Source: an uncultured Draconibacterium sp.
GTDB lineage: Bacteria; Bacteroidota; Bacteroidia; Bacteroidales; Prolixibacteraceae
Direction of reading: 5' to 3'
Length of the DNA stretch: 64,000 nucleotides
Assembly (NCBI RefSeq): GCF_963675065.1
Contig: NZ_OY775906.1
Coordinates: forward strand, 2,706,001-2,770,000
Part shown: positions 16,703 to 25,668 of the stretch, in pieces
How the letters are laid out: each line of letters begins with the position of its first letter
Numbering within the stretch: the stretch's first letter is position 1
Notes under the pieces: model-generated
Told to the model about the DNA's origin: nothing
Database searches by the model: none
Seen by the model: only the letters and a program-made list of their open reading frames with translations
Position numbers and translations under genes: made by a program

Positions 16703-18007
16703 ATGGATTACAAGGGGAAGAAAGCTGCTTTTTACACATTGGGTTGTAAACTTAATTTTTCAGAAACATCGACCATCGCCGGCTCTTTTAAAGAGGTTGG
16801 TTTTGATCGTGTTGAGTTTGATGATAAAGCCGATGTATACGTGATTAATACCTGTTCGGTTACCAACCAGGGCGATAAGGCCAGTCGTAATATTGTGCGC
16901 AAGGCCGTAAAACAAAATCCAAATGCCATGGTAATTGTGGTAGGTTGCTACTCGCAGCTAAAACCCGATGAAGTAGGTCACATCGAAGGTGTTGACATGG
17001 TGTTGGGAACACAGGAAAAATTTCATATTCCACACTACCTCGGCGACCTGCAAAAACGCGAAACCACCGAGATTAAAACAACTCGTTTAGCCGATATTAA
17101 AAATTACCACAAGGCATTTTCGTGGGGCGACCGCACACGTAGTTTCCTGAAAGTACAGGACGGTTGCGATTATTACTGTTCGTTTTGCACCATTCCGTAT
17201 GCGCGAGGACGAAGCAGAAACGACAACGTTGTTAACACAGTTAAAGAAGCACAAAAATCCGTTCAGAAAGGCTACAAAGAAATTATACTTACCGGTGTAA
17301 ACATTGGTGACTTCGGCAAATCTACCGGAGAGAATTTTCTTGATCTGTTAAAAGCACTGGAACAAGTTGAAGGCTTGGAACGATTGCGTTTGGGATCGAT
17401 TGAGCCCAACTTGCTAAAAGACGAAATTATAGAACTGGTATCCAACTCGAAAGTCATCATGCCGCATTTTCATTTGCCGCTGCAATCGGGCTCCGATGAA
17501 ATTCTGTCGCTGATGAAACGAAAATACTCTACCGACCTGTACCGAAAACGAGTGGAACGCATTCGCGAAATTGTACCACATGCGTTTATTGGTGTTGATG
17601 TAATTGCCGGTACCAACGGCGAAACAGAAAAGTATTTCCAGGAGTCGTTCGATTTCCTCAACAGCCTCGAAATTTCGCAACTGCATGCGTTTACCTACTC
17701 GGAAAGAAGTGGAACTCAGGCCTTGAAAATTCCGTGGAAAGTAGATGTGGAAGAGCGCAAAAACCGTACACAGAAATACATTAGCTTGTCGGAGAAAAAG
17801 CTGAGGGCTTTCTATGAAAAACATATTGGGGTATCACAAACAGCACTTTTCGAGGCCCAGAAAAAACAAGACAAAATGTTTGGGTTCACCGAAAACTACA
17901 TTAAAGTGGAAGTGCCCTATCAGGAAGAACTGGTAAATAAGCTGGGCAGCGTAAAATTAAGGTCAATTCTGCCAAACGGTAACGTTGCTGTAGATTTCAA
18001 CGCCTGA
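16703..18007 (+). CDS. mtaB: tRNA t6A37 methylthiotransferase MtaB
   Basis: A 434-residue radical-SAM methylthiotransferase that converts t6A to ms2t6A at position 37 of tRNAs reading ANN codons. The N-terminal MTTase domain has the cluster cysteines C15 (TLGCKLNFSE), C51 (NTCSVT) and C82 (VGCYSQ). The radical SAM motif is C155, C159, C162 (CDYYCSFC). A TRAM-like tail follows. The TLGCKxN signature and length separate MtaB from MiaB and RimO. It lies upstream of the inositol monophosphatase gene, which has its own -7 box. Confidence 0.93.
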   Translation: MDYKGKKAAFYTLGCKLNFSETSTIAGSFKEVGFDRVEFDDKADVYVINTCSVTNQGDKASRNIVRKAVKQNPNAMVIVVGCYSQLKPDEVGHIEGVDMVLGTQEKFHIPHYLGDLQKRETTEIKTTRLADIKNYHKAFSWGDRTRSFLKVQDGCDYYCSFCTIPYARGRSRNDNVVNTVKEAQKSVQKGYKEIILTGVNIGDFGKSTGENFLDLLKALEQVEGLERLRLGSIEPNLLKDEIIELVSNSKVIMPHFHLPLQSGSDEILSLMKRKYSTDLYRKRVERIREIVPHAFIGVDVIAGTNGETEKYFQESFDFLNSLEISQLHAFTYSERSGTQALKIPWKVDVEERKNRTQKYISLSEKKLRAFYEKHIGVSQTALFEAQKKQDKMFGFTENYIKVEVPYQEELVNKLGSVKLRSILPNGNVAVDFNA

Positions 18008-18015
18008 TTTTTAAA

Positions 18016-18023
18016 TACTTTTG
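18016..18023 (+). promoter_or_regulatory. candidate -7 box for the inositol monophosphatase gene
   Basis: TACTTTTG matches TAnnTTTG, 17 bases before the start at 18040; a -33 element is not clear. Confidence 0.45.
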
Positions 18024-18039
18024 TGCAAAACAAATAGAC

Positions 18040-18837
18040 ATGGACTACAAAGAACTTTGTTTTCAGGTACAAAATATTGCCCACAGCACAGGTAATTTTA
18101 TACGTGGCGAACAAAAAAAGATTTCTGAGCAAAATATTGAAATAAAAAGTGTTGCCAGCCTGGTAACCTACGTTGATAAAACAGCAGAAAAACAAATTGT
18201 TGATGCATTGAAGGAGCTGCTTCCCGAAGCCGGTTTTGTTGCCGAAGAAGGAACTGCCGAATCAAATAACGAAAAATACACATGGTTTGTCGATCCGCTG
18301 GATGGCACAACCAACTATCTGCACGGATTAGCACCGCACTCGGTAAGTATTGGTTTGGCCGAAGGCAACGAATTGGTATTAGGTGTTGTTTACGAGATTG
18401 GCGCCGACGAAATGTTTTATTCGTGGAAAGGTGGCCCGGCTTACTGCAACGAAGAGATCATTCAAACAGCAAAACGTTCAAAATCGGAAGACACGCTAAT
18501 TGCTACCGGATTCCCATACTACGATTTCGACAAAGTAGATGAATACATTGAAGCGATGAAAGAACTGATGAAATCAACTCGTGGAATTCGCCGTTTTGGA
18601 TCGGCAGCCATTGATTTGTGTTACGTTGCAGCCGGTCGTTTCGATGCTTTTTACGAGCATGCACTACATGCCTGGGATGTTGCAGCAGGCGCATTTATTT
18701 TACAACAAGCAGGCGGAAAAACTACCGACTTTAGTGGCGGCGACAACTGGTTGTTTGGCGGCGAGATTGTATCGGCCAGCAATGCTTATTTCCCGGAATT
18801 CTTTGGAATCGTAAATAAATATTTGGGTACGAAATAA
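18040..18837 (+). CDS. inositol monophosphatase family protein
   Basis: A 265-residue Mg-dependent phosphatase of the IMPase/SuhB family. Metal-binding motifs are visible: FVAEEGT (about residue 69), WFVDPLDGTTNYLHG (about 86-100), and the late AWDVAAGAFI. The length is typical. Substrates in this family include inositol-1-phosphate and other sugar phosphates; the exact one cannot be read here. Confidence 0.92.
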   Translation: MDYKELCFQVQNIAHSTGNFIRGEQKKISEQNIEIKSVASLVTYVDKTAEKQIVDALKELLPEAGFVAEEGTAESNNEKYTWFVDPLDGTTNYLHGLAPHSVSIGLAEGNELVLGVVYEIGADEMFYSWKGGPAYCNEEIIQTAKRSKSEDTLIATGFPYYDFDKVDEYIEAMKELMKSTRGIRRFGSAAIDLCYVAAGRFDAFYEHALHAWDVAAGAFILQQAGGKTTDFSGGDNWLFGGEIVSASNAYFPEFFGIVNKYLGTK

Positions 18838-18844
18838 ACGCACT

Positions 18845-18950
18845 TGTCATTTCAACGATCCGGCTGCTGACGGAGAGAAGAAATCTGTTACAACAGAACT
18901 ATTCTTAAACAGATTTCTCGCGTCGTTGGAAACGACAGCCGTGATTTTTT
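18845..18950. repeat. dispersed palindromic element (GTCATTTC type)
   Basis: Starts TGTCATTTCAACGATCCGG and contains AGAAATCTGTT and its inverse AACAGATTTCT. Same family style as 24310-24395. Confidence 0.55.
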
Positions 18951-18974
18951 GTAAATTGCAGGAAACAAATTACC

Positions 18975-19451
18975 ATGGCAGAAAAACAAATTGCAATTCT
19001 TCGGGAGCAACTGGCAAAATTAGACGAAAAGAAATTCGATCTTGATGCCTGGAAAACGCACACCCTTATTTTTTTGGAACGTATTTTCGGTAAAGACAAC
19101 TCGAAGCTGAAACTCATTCAAGACCTGCATTACGATTACTCGAGCTGGAGCCTGCGTGACACTGCTGCTGCCGGAAAAACAAAAGACAAAGACCCGGTAA
19201 AAATGCGTGCCAGCGAAATTCTGGAAGCGACTATTCTTGAATTGGAAACACTGGGACTCCCGGAAGGAGCAAATGAACAACAAAAAGTGTGGGAATTACT
19301 TCAAGACGAATTAACCGGAAAACAGGTGAAAGAAATTGATACTTTTATAAAATCAGACGACAAAGAGAGAGCAAAAAAAATCGGCGAAATTCTTGAAAAT
19401 CTTGATAAAGAAAACCTTTCTTTGCTGATCGCAAAACTACTTTTGAGCTGA
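18975..19451 (+). CDS. hypothetical protein
   Basis: A 158-residue acidic, mainly helical protein with no signal peptide. The first 35 residues are charged and probably coiled coil (EKQIAILREQLAKLDEKKFD). It has no motif I recognise. The stop is followed four bases later by the glycosyltransferase gene, so the two are probably cotranscribed, though that does not by itself assign a function. Confidence 0.75.
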   Translation: MAEKQIAILREQLAKLDEKKFDLDAWKTHTLIFLERIFGKDNSKLKLIQDLHYDYSSWSLRDTAAAGKTKDKDPVKMRASEILEATILELETLGLPEGANEQQKVWELLQDELTGKQVKEIDTFIKSDDKERAKKIGEILENLDKENLSLLIAKLLLS

Positions 19452-19454
19452 TTT

Positions 19455-20495
19455 ATGTGCAAAGACAAAAAAATTGCCATAGTTATTTTAAACTGGAACG
19501 GGGTAAAACTTTTTCCCGATTATCTGCCATCTGTAATCGAACATTCAAAAGGCGAAAACATTGAGGTAATTGTTGCCGACAACGGATCGACTGATAATTC
19601 GCTCGAGTTCTTAAAAGCTAATTTCCCGGAAATAACATTGCTCGACCTCAAGGAAAATTACGGTTTTGCCAAAGGCTACAACGTGGCTTTAAATCAAATT
19701 GATGCCGATTATTTTGTGTTGCTGAATTCGGATGTTAAAGTTGAAGAAAACTGGATTCTGCCTTGTATCGATCAATTTGAGCAGGACGAAAAAATTGCTG
19801 CCGTTCAGCCCAAAGTTTTGAGTTTTAATGAACCCGAACTTTTTGAATATGCCGGAGCCGCCGGAGGTTTTATCGACAAATTTGGCTACCCGTTTTGCCG
19901 TGGCCGTATTCTGGATCATGTAGAGAAAGATGAAAATCAATACGACCGAGCGAGCGAAATTTTCTGGGCAACCGGAGCGTGTATGTTTGTAAGAGCCGAA
20001 GCTTTTAAAAACGCAGGCGGGCTGGATGCCGACTTTTGGGCACACATGGAAGAAATTGATTTGTGCTGGCGCTGGAAAAACCAGGGATACAAAATAATAT
20101 ACGAACCACGCAGCGTAGTTTATCATTTGGGCGGTGGGAGTCTCGAGTACGGAAACCCCAAAAAGGTGTATCTCAACTTCCGTAACAATCTTTTCATGCT
20201 TTATAAAAATCTGCCGAAAAAGAATTTCCTACCCATCTTTTTAAGCCGAATGATCCTTGATGGCGTAGCTGCTGCCAAGTTTCTGGTGGGAACAGAATTT
20301 AAAGCTTTCGCTGCTGTGGCAAAAGCACATCGCGATTTTTATAAAAACTTTTCGGCACTGCGCAAGAAAAGAAAGGATTTGTTAAAGTTGGCAAGTGTTA
20401 ATAATCATAAACAGATTTATCCGAAAAGTATCATGTGGAAGTTCTTTGTGCAGAAAAAATATAAATTTGCCGAACTGAATTTCAATCCGGAATAA
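19455..20495 (+). CDS. glycosyltransferase family 2 protein
   Basis: A 346-residue GT-A glycosyltransferase of the rhamnosyltransferase-like GT2 group. Motifs: VILNWNG at the start, VIVADNGSTDNS (about residues 38-49), LLNSDV as the metal-binding DxD equivalent, and AHMEEIDLCWRW (about 195-206) for the catalytic region. The C-terminal 90 residues are basic and hydrophobic and may touch the membrane. It is followed three bases later by the thioesterase gene. The acceptor is unknown. Confidence 0.9.
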   Translation: MCKDKKIAIVILNWNGVKLFPDYLPSVIEHSKGENIEVIVADNGSTDNSLEFLKANFPEITLLDLKENYGFAKGYNVALNQIDADYFVLLNSDVKVEENWILPCIDQFEQDEKIAAVQPKVLSFNEPELFEYAGAAGGFIDKFGYPFCRGRILDHVEKDENQYDRASEIFWATGACMFVRAEAFKNAGGLDADFWAHMEEIDLCWRWKNQGYKIIYEPRSVVYHLGGGSLEYGNPKKVYLNFRNNLFMLYKNLPKKNFLPIFLSRMILDGVAAAKFLVGTEFKAFAAVAKAHRDFYKNFSALRKKRKDLLKLASVNNHKQIYPKSIMWKFFVQKKYKFAELNFNPE

Positions 20496-20497
20496 AC

Positions 20498-20914
20498 ATG
20501 CAAAAATTAAAATTTCAAGAACCCGTTTATACTTATCACATTGATTTTGTTGGCCATGTAAATAATATTATTTACGTGCAATGGCTTGAAAATGCCCGTG
20601 TGAAACTAATTGAAGCAATGGGTTTATCGATTACGCAAATTGCTGTCGACGATGATATTTTACCCATCATCACAGAAACAAACATTCAGTACAAAAAGCC
20701 ATTTTTCCTGAGTAACGAAGTGCATGTTGAAGTATGGGTTTCCGAGATCTTTAATGTATCGGCAAACTTCAAATTCCGATTCCGAAACGAAAAAGGAGAG
20801 ATCTGCTCTACCGCGCAACAAAAAGTTTTGTTTATCGACCGAGCCACACAACGTCCTTCACGTATATTTGTGAAATACAGAGAACTATTTGAAAAATACC
20901 TTTTAAGTGATTAA
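20498..20914 (+). CDS. acyl-CoA thioesterase (4HBT/YbgC-like hotdog fold)
   Basis: A 138-residue single hotdog-domain protein. The N-terminal VYTYHIDFVGHVNNIIYVQWLENAR corresponds in parts to the 4HBT motif DxxGHVNNxxYxxWxExAR, where the catalytic Asp is DFVGHV. The length is normal for YbgC/FadM-type thioesterases. It overlaps no gene and follows the glycosyltransferase with a three-base gap; it may release acyl groups from CoA. Confidence 0.85.
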   Translation: MQKLKFQEPVYTYHIDFVGHVNNIIYVQWLENARVKLIEAMGLSITQIAVDDDILPIITETNIQYKKPFFLSNEVHVEVWVSEIFNVSANFKFRFRNEKGEICSTAQQKVLFIDRATQRPSRIFVKYRELFEKYLLSD

Positions 20915-20923
20915 GCATACCTC

Positions 20924-21637
20924 ATGACGTTAAAGTCTAAAATAAAGCCAATAATTGAGGACAATACAGAAAAATCAGGAAAATGGTTCGACCTTGTTAT
21001 TCAGTTCTTTATTGTGCTTTCATTGTTAGCCTTCTCTATCGAAACCTTGCCCGATATTAGTGTGCGGTTAAATAATTTTTTAGACAATTTCGAGCTATTT
21101 ACAATCGTTATTTTTACCATTGAATATATTTTAAGATTATGGGTGTCTGAAAAAAAGCTCAAGTTCATATTTAGTTTCTATGCCCTTATTGACCTATTCG
21201 CTATACTACCTTTTTATCTGTCTTTTGGTATTGATCTTAGAAGCATCAGAGTTTTCAGACTTATAAGATTATTTCGTGTCTTCAAAATGTTGCGATTCAA
21301 CAGAGCAATTCAAAATTTTGGATGTGCACTCAAATCAATTAAAGAAGAATTAATATTATATTTCATCTTATCGTCATTTCTAATTTTCTTATCTTCTATT
21401 GGAATATATTATTTTGAGAATCCGGCACAACCAGAAATATTCAAATCAATTTTCCATAGTATGTGGTGGGCAATAGCAACCTTAACAACAGTCGGTTATG
21501 GAGACATCTACCCAATTACTGCAGGAGGCAAGATTTTCACATCACTAATTTTGTTAATTGGTTTGGGAGTAGTAGCAGTTCCAACGGGCTTAATTGCATC
21601 CGCATTGTCTAAAACAAAAGATAACAAAGACAATTAA
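20924..21637 (+). CDS. voltage-gated potassium channel-like ion transporter
   Basis: A 237-residue membrane protein with six predicted helices. The fourth has regularly spaced arginines (SIRVFRLIRLFRVFKMLRF), as in voltage sensors. The selectivity filter is TTVGYGDIYP (about residues 187-196), typical of K+ channels, followed by the inner helix. The C-terminus is short and lacks a TrkA-type domain. The gene is AT-richer than its neighbours by eye. Confidence 0.9.
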   Translation: MTLKSKIKPIIEDNTEKSGKWFDLVIQFFIVLSLLAFSIETLPDISVRLNNFLDNFELFTIVIFTIEYILRLWVSEKKLKFIFSFYALIDLFAILPFYLSFGIDLRSIRVFRLIRLFRVFKMLRFNRAIQNFGCALKSIKEELILYFILSSFLIFLSSIGIYYFENPAQPEIFKSIFHSMWWAIATLTTVGYGDIYPITAGGKIFTSLILLIGLGVVAVPTGLIASALSKTKDNKDN

Positions 21638-21657
21638 GTCCTTTTTGCAAGTCTGTA

Positions 21658-21688
21658 TTTGCCAATTCAAAAAACGGTTATAACTTTG
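21658..21688 (+). promoter_or_regulatory. promoter of the TPP-regulated TonB receptor
   Basis: TTTG at 21658-21661, a 19-base spacer and TAACTTTG at 21681-21688, an exact Bacteroidota -33/-7 match just upstream of the riboswitch. Confidence 0.8.
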
Positions 21689-21697
21689 CCACCGACA

Positions 21698-21790
21698 TTT
21701 ACGCAATGGGGTGTCCCGATAAAAACATCGGGACTGAGATTATACTCAAAGAACCTGATCCGGTTAGCACCGGCGTAGGGAGAGCGAAAA
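21698..21790 (+). ncRNA. TPP (thi-box) riboswitch
   Basis: Conserved TPP aptamer elements in order: ACGCAATGGGGTG, a P3 hairpin TCCCGAT...ATCGGGA, CTGAGAT, GAACCTGATCCGG, then CCGGCGTAGGGAGAGCG. It lies 50 bases before the TonB-dependent receptor and should repress it when thiamine pyrophosphate is plentiful. Confidence 0.93.
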
Positions 21791-21840
21791 GGATTTGTTC
21801 CTACCTCATTGGTTAGTTTATTAACCAATTTATCAAAAAA

Positions 21841-24282
21841 ATGAAAAGACTTAGTTTAGTGCTGCTGTTGCAAATTATGGCAGTAATTGCTTTCGGGCAA
21901 ATTAATTTAACAGGCGTTGTAAAAGGAGATGGAGAAGCTTTGGCCGGTGCCAGCGTGGTAATCGAGAAATCGTTTTATGGCGTTTCAACCCAGGCAAACG
22001 GAAGTTTTGAATTCAAAAACCTGAAACCCGGCGACTACACCCTGCTGGTTTCGTTTATCGGTTTCGAGCCACAAAAAATCGAACTTCAACTTTCGGCCAA
22101 TAAAAACATTGAAGTTGACCTGGAACCCAACGTGATTATGACCGATGAAATATTGATTTCGGCTACACGCGCCGGTAACAAAACACCGGTAGCCTACAGC
22201 AATGTAAGCAACGACGAAATTGCCAAACGTAACATGGGACAGGACATTCCTTTCTTGCTAAACCTGACACCTTCGTTTGTTACAACATCGGATGCCGGTG
22301 CCGGAGTGGGCTACACCAATTTCCGTGTACGTGGTACCGATTTGAATCGTATTAATGTAAGTGTAAACGGTATCCCTTTGAACGACGCAGAATCGCACGG
22401 AACATGGTTTGTTGATCAGCCGGATATGGCTTCATCACTGGAGAACGTACAAATTCAGCGCGGTGTGGGAACTTCAACAAATGGAGCCGCCGCATTTGGC
22501 GCCAGTATTAACCTGCAAACCAATTCGCTGAATAAAGAAGCATACGGTTCGTATAAAACTGCTGCCGGAACTTTCAACACGTTCAAAAACACCGTTTCGG
22601 CAGGAACAGGACTGATCAACGATCATTTTACCTTCGACGTTCGTTTATCAAAAGTTACTTCAGATGGTTTTATCGACCGTGCCAGTTCCGATCTGAAATC
22701 ATACTTCGTTTCAGGAGGTTATTATTCGGAAAACACCATTCTGAAAATAAATGTATTTTCCGGCTACGAAGAAACTTACCAGGCGTGGTACGGAGTTCCG
22801 ACAGTTCGTTTAAATAATGATACCGAAGGAATGCAGCGTTACGCCGACCACTGGCTAATGACACAGGAAGAAGTGGATCACATGATGGCTTCTGACAGCA
22901 GGACTTATAATTATTACACCTACGACAACCAGGTTGACCACTACGTTCAGGATCATTACCAGTTACATTTCTCGCATAAATTTAATCCGCACCTGAATTT
23001 AAATGCCTCGTTGCACTACACTTACGGACGTGGTTATTACGAAAATTACAAAGCCGATGAAGATTTGGCAGACTACCTGCTTCCAAATATTGAGATTGGT
23101 AACGAAGTAATCGAAACTACCGATCTGATCAACCGCAAATGGCTCGACAATGATTTTTACGGATTTACCTACTCGCTGAATTACAACAAAAACAACAGCG
23201 ATTTTATACTGGGTGGAGGTTACAATGTTTACGATGGTCGCCATTTTGGAAATGTAATTTGGGCACAATACCTGGGAGAAGCGGATTTTAACCACGACTG
23301 GTACCGCGGAACCGGTTTGAAAAAAGACTTTAACGTATACGCCAAATACAACTGGCAGGTTGCTGAAAAACTAAACTTGTTTGCCGACTTGCAATACCGC
23401 CGTATTGATTATACCATTGAAGGAATCGACGATGATCTTCGCAATCTGGATCAGGATCACGACTTCAATTTCTTTAATCCGAAGTTGGGTATTTTTTATC
23501 AGTTGGCCGATAACCAGGATTTGTACTTATCATTTGCTGTGGCCAACCGCGAACCTAACCGTACAGCCTTTGTCGACTATCCGGAAGGTAACGAACCACC
23601 GGTGCACGAAACACTACACGACTGGGAGCTTGGATACAACTATGCTTCATCAAGATTCTCGTTTGGAGCCAATTTCTATTTTATGAATTATAAAGATCAG
23701 CTGGTGGTTACCGGACAAATCAATGATGTGGGTTCGGCAATTATGGTTAATGTTGATGAGAGTTACCGCACCGGAATTGAGTTGCAGGCGGGAGTGCAAA
23801 TTGCCACTGATTTTCAGTGGAATGGTAACACCACTTTAAGCATTAACAAAATCAAAGATTTTACCGAATACGTTGACAACTGGGACACCTGGGGACAAGA
23901 TGCTTTTGATTTGGGAACCACCGATTTGGCATTCTCTCCGAATGTAATTGCGAACAGTCAGTTTGTTTACACTCCCGGAGAGCATTTTAGCATCGCCTTT
24001 GTTTCGCAGTATGTTGGCGATCAGTATATCGACAACACATCAAGCGACGACCGCAAGCTGGATGCATATTTTGTAAATCACCTGAAAGCGGATTACACCT
24101 TTAAGACGAATCTGGTTGATGAGATTTCGCTGCATTTTATAGCCAACAACCTGTTTGATGTGCAGTATGAAACCAATGCATGGGTTTACCCTTATTTACT
24201 GGGTAACGAACGTTATAAAATGGATGGTTATTATCCGCAGGCAGGAGTGCACTTCATGTTTGGAGTCGACTTTACGTTTTAG
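21841..24282 (+). CDS. TonB-dependent outer-membrane receptor, probably for thiamine
   Basis: An 813-residue outer-membrane receptor. A signal peptide (about 20 residues, ending AFGQ) is followed by a CarboxypepD_reg-like domain (about 22-98), the plug (about 105-225, with TNFRVRGTDLNRINV and VQIQRGVGTSTNGAAAFG), and a beta-barrel ending in the outer-membrane signature VDFTF. The TPP riboswitch immediately upstream makes thiamine or a thiamine precursor the likely substrate. No SusD partner and no inner-membrane thiamine transporter are adjacent. Confidence 0.9.
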   Translation: MKRLSLVLLLQIMAVIAFGQINLTGVVKGDGEALAGASVVIEKSFYGVSTQANGSFEFKNLKPGDYTLLVSFIGFEPQKIELQLSANKNIEVDLEPNVIMTDEILISATRAGNKTPVAYSNVSNDEIAKRNMGQDIPFLLNLTPSFVTTSDAGAGVGYTNFRVRGTDLNRINVSVNGIPLNDAESHGTWFVDQPDMASSLENVQIQRGVGTSTNGAAAFGASINLQTNSLNKEAYGSYKTAAGTFNTFKNTVSAGTGLINDHFTFDVRLSKVTSDGFIDRASSDLKSYFVSGGYYSENTILKINVFSGYEETYQAWYGVPTVRLNNDTEGMQRYADHWLMTQEEVDHMMASDSRTYNYYTYDNQVDHYVQDHYQLHFSHKFNPHLNLNASLHYTYGRGYYENYKADEDLADYLLPNIEIGNEVIETTDLINRKWLDNDFYGFTYSLNYNKNNSDFILGGGYNVYDGRHFGNVIWAQYLGEADFNHDWYRGTGLKKDFNVYAKYNWQVAEKLNLFADLQYRRIDYTIEGIDDDLRNLDQDHDFNFFNPKLGIFYQLADNQDLYLSFAVANREPNRTAFVDYPEGNEPPVHETLHDWELGYNYASSRFSFGANFYFMNYKDQLVVTGQINDVGSAIMVNVDESYRTGIELQAGVQIATDFQWNGNTTLSINKIKDFTEYVDNWDTWGQDAFDLGTTDLAFSPNVIANSQFVYTPGEHFSIAFVSQYVGDQYIDNTSSDDRKLDAYFVNHLKADYTFKTNLVDEISLHFIANNLFDVQYETNAWVYPYLLGNERYKMDGYYPQAGVHFMFGVDFTF

Positions 24283-24309
24283 TGTTGAATTGAGCTAAAA
24301 GTTAAAAAG

Positions 24310-24395
24310 AACTGTCATTTCGAGCTGAGCGAGAAATCTCTTTCCAATGAACAGATTTCTCACCTTCATACTTCAGGTTCGAAATGACAGTTTTT
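24310..24395. repeat. dispersed palindromic element (CTGTCATTTCGA type)
   Basis: Begins CTGTCATTTCGAGC and ends TTCGAAATGACAG, perfectly complementary ends; the interior has GAGAAATCT and AGATTTCTC. It could also act as a bidirectional terminator between convergent genes. Confidence 0.65.
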
Positions 24396-24399
24396 GTAT

Positions 24400-25530
24400 T
24401 TAAGAAAGAATTACTTTGCCTTCGATTTCAACCAGTAAGTCATCGCGACAAATATCGGCAAGAATATAAACTACCGGCAAATCGCCAAACCTTTCTTTTG
24501 CCACTTTACGAATGTCGGCATAATCCTTTCGGTTTTTAACATACACCCGCACATGGCCAAATTTTGGATTGCTCGCGTTATCAGGTAAAGCAGCAAGCAC
24601 CTGCTCAGAATATAAACGCTGCATGTTTTGAATGGTAACTTCAGTTTGTTTAGCAGCATCGCCAACACCAACCGTGAGTTCGCCAATAATCGATGCTGTT
24701 CCTGAGATAAAGATCATCTTTTTATCGCGGTATCTAAAATAACGTGCCCGTTCAAATTTTGGCGTTGTTTTCAGAATACATTCTTCACCTACCAACACTT
24801 TCTCGCTGTATTGATGAGCTGAAATCTGTTCCGGGTTATCGACAGGCAAGGTCAATACATCTTTTGATTTTGCCGCCACAAACTCAACAATCACGCCTCC
24901 GTGGCTCATTCCAATTCCCGTTGCTGCAGGATATCCTTTTGGCTCAAAAACACTGCCGTATGCAGCTGAACGAACATTATTAAACTCCTGGTAACGCTGC
25001 TCATCATCATCAAATCCCAAAATGTCTTCCAGATAATTCCACTGGCGGACAATCGAGTTCAGCGGAAACTGCGCCTCTTCAAAAGTTTCAACAAGTTCAT
25101 CGAAAACTTTTTCAGCATTCAGTTTACAACTACTGTTATCGTTGGCATGAACGGTTCCCATCAGGATTTCAGTCATGCCATTGCTAAATAACGCGGTTGC
25201 ATTTTTTCCTTCCGAAATCATTTGATAATCCCAAAGTTCAGGATCATAATAATAGGCTTCAACAATTACTTTGCAACTTAACGGTGGCTGCGCGATAAAA
25301 CTTGTCAGAATAGTATTCCCAACAATATCTTTTAACTGATTACGCAAACCTTCTAATAGTTTATCGTATTCAGAATTTGACTTGGTATCGACAAAAAAAT
25401 TAAGTTTGAAAATCCGTTTTCCTGAATTGATTTTTTCAAGCTGCTCCAGGCAACTTTGCAATTGTGCGGTTAAGTTCCCACAAGCATTCTCAGGCTTTAT
25501 ATACGATCTGTCTCCGTTTAGAAAATACAT
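24400..25530 (-). CDS. RidA/YjgF-fold protein, chorismatase (FkbO/Hyg5)-like
   Basis: A 376-residue protein with two YjgF-like halves. The C-terminal half has the clear RidA pattern: FISGTASIIGE with a later VGVGDAAKQTE, FGHVRVYVKN, and a terminal ILADICRDDLLVEIEG. The N-terminal half (about 1-160) is divergent. Two fused RidA folds at this length are characteristic of chorismate-cleaving FkbO/Hyg5-type enzymes and their homologues in aryl-lipid clusters of Bacteroidota. No such biosynthetic cluster is adjacent here, so chorismatase activity is only a suggestion. It stands alone on the minus strand. Confidence 0.7.
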   Translation of the reverse strand: MYFLNGDRSYIKPENACGNLTAQLQSCLEQLEKINSGKRIFKLNFFVDTKSNSEYDKLLEGLRNQLKDIVGNTILTSFIAQPPLSCKVIVEAYYYDPELWDYQMISEGKNATALFSNGMTEILMGTVHANDNSSCKLNAEKVFDELVETFEEAQFPLNSIVRQWNYLEDILGFDDDEQRYQEFNNVRSAAYGSVFEPKGYPAATGIGMSHGGVIVEFVAAKSKDVLTLPVDNPEQISAHQYSEKVLVGEECILKTTPKFERARYFRYRDKKMIFISGTASIIGELTVGVGDAAKQTEVTIQNMQRLYSEQVLAALPDNASNPKFGHVRVYVKNRKDYADIRKVAKERFGDLPVVYILADICRDDLLVEIEGKVILS

Positions 25531-25668
25531 TTTATTCTCCCCTCACTCCAAAAAATAAAGCACAAATATGGGTGTTTTTTACCTGAAAAATATGATTTCG
25601 GTCAAATTTCTTGTGACAAGTACAAAAAGCAGTTGAAACACCTTCCATAATTCAGGTGAGTATATTGA

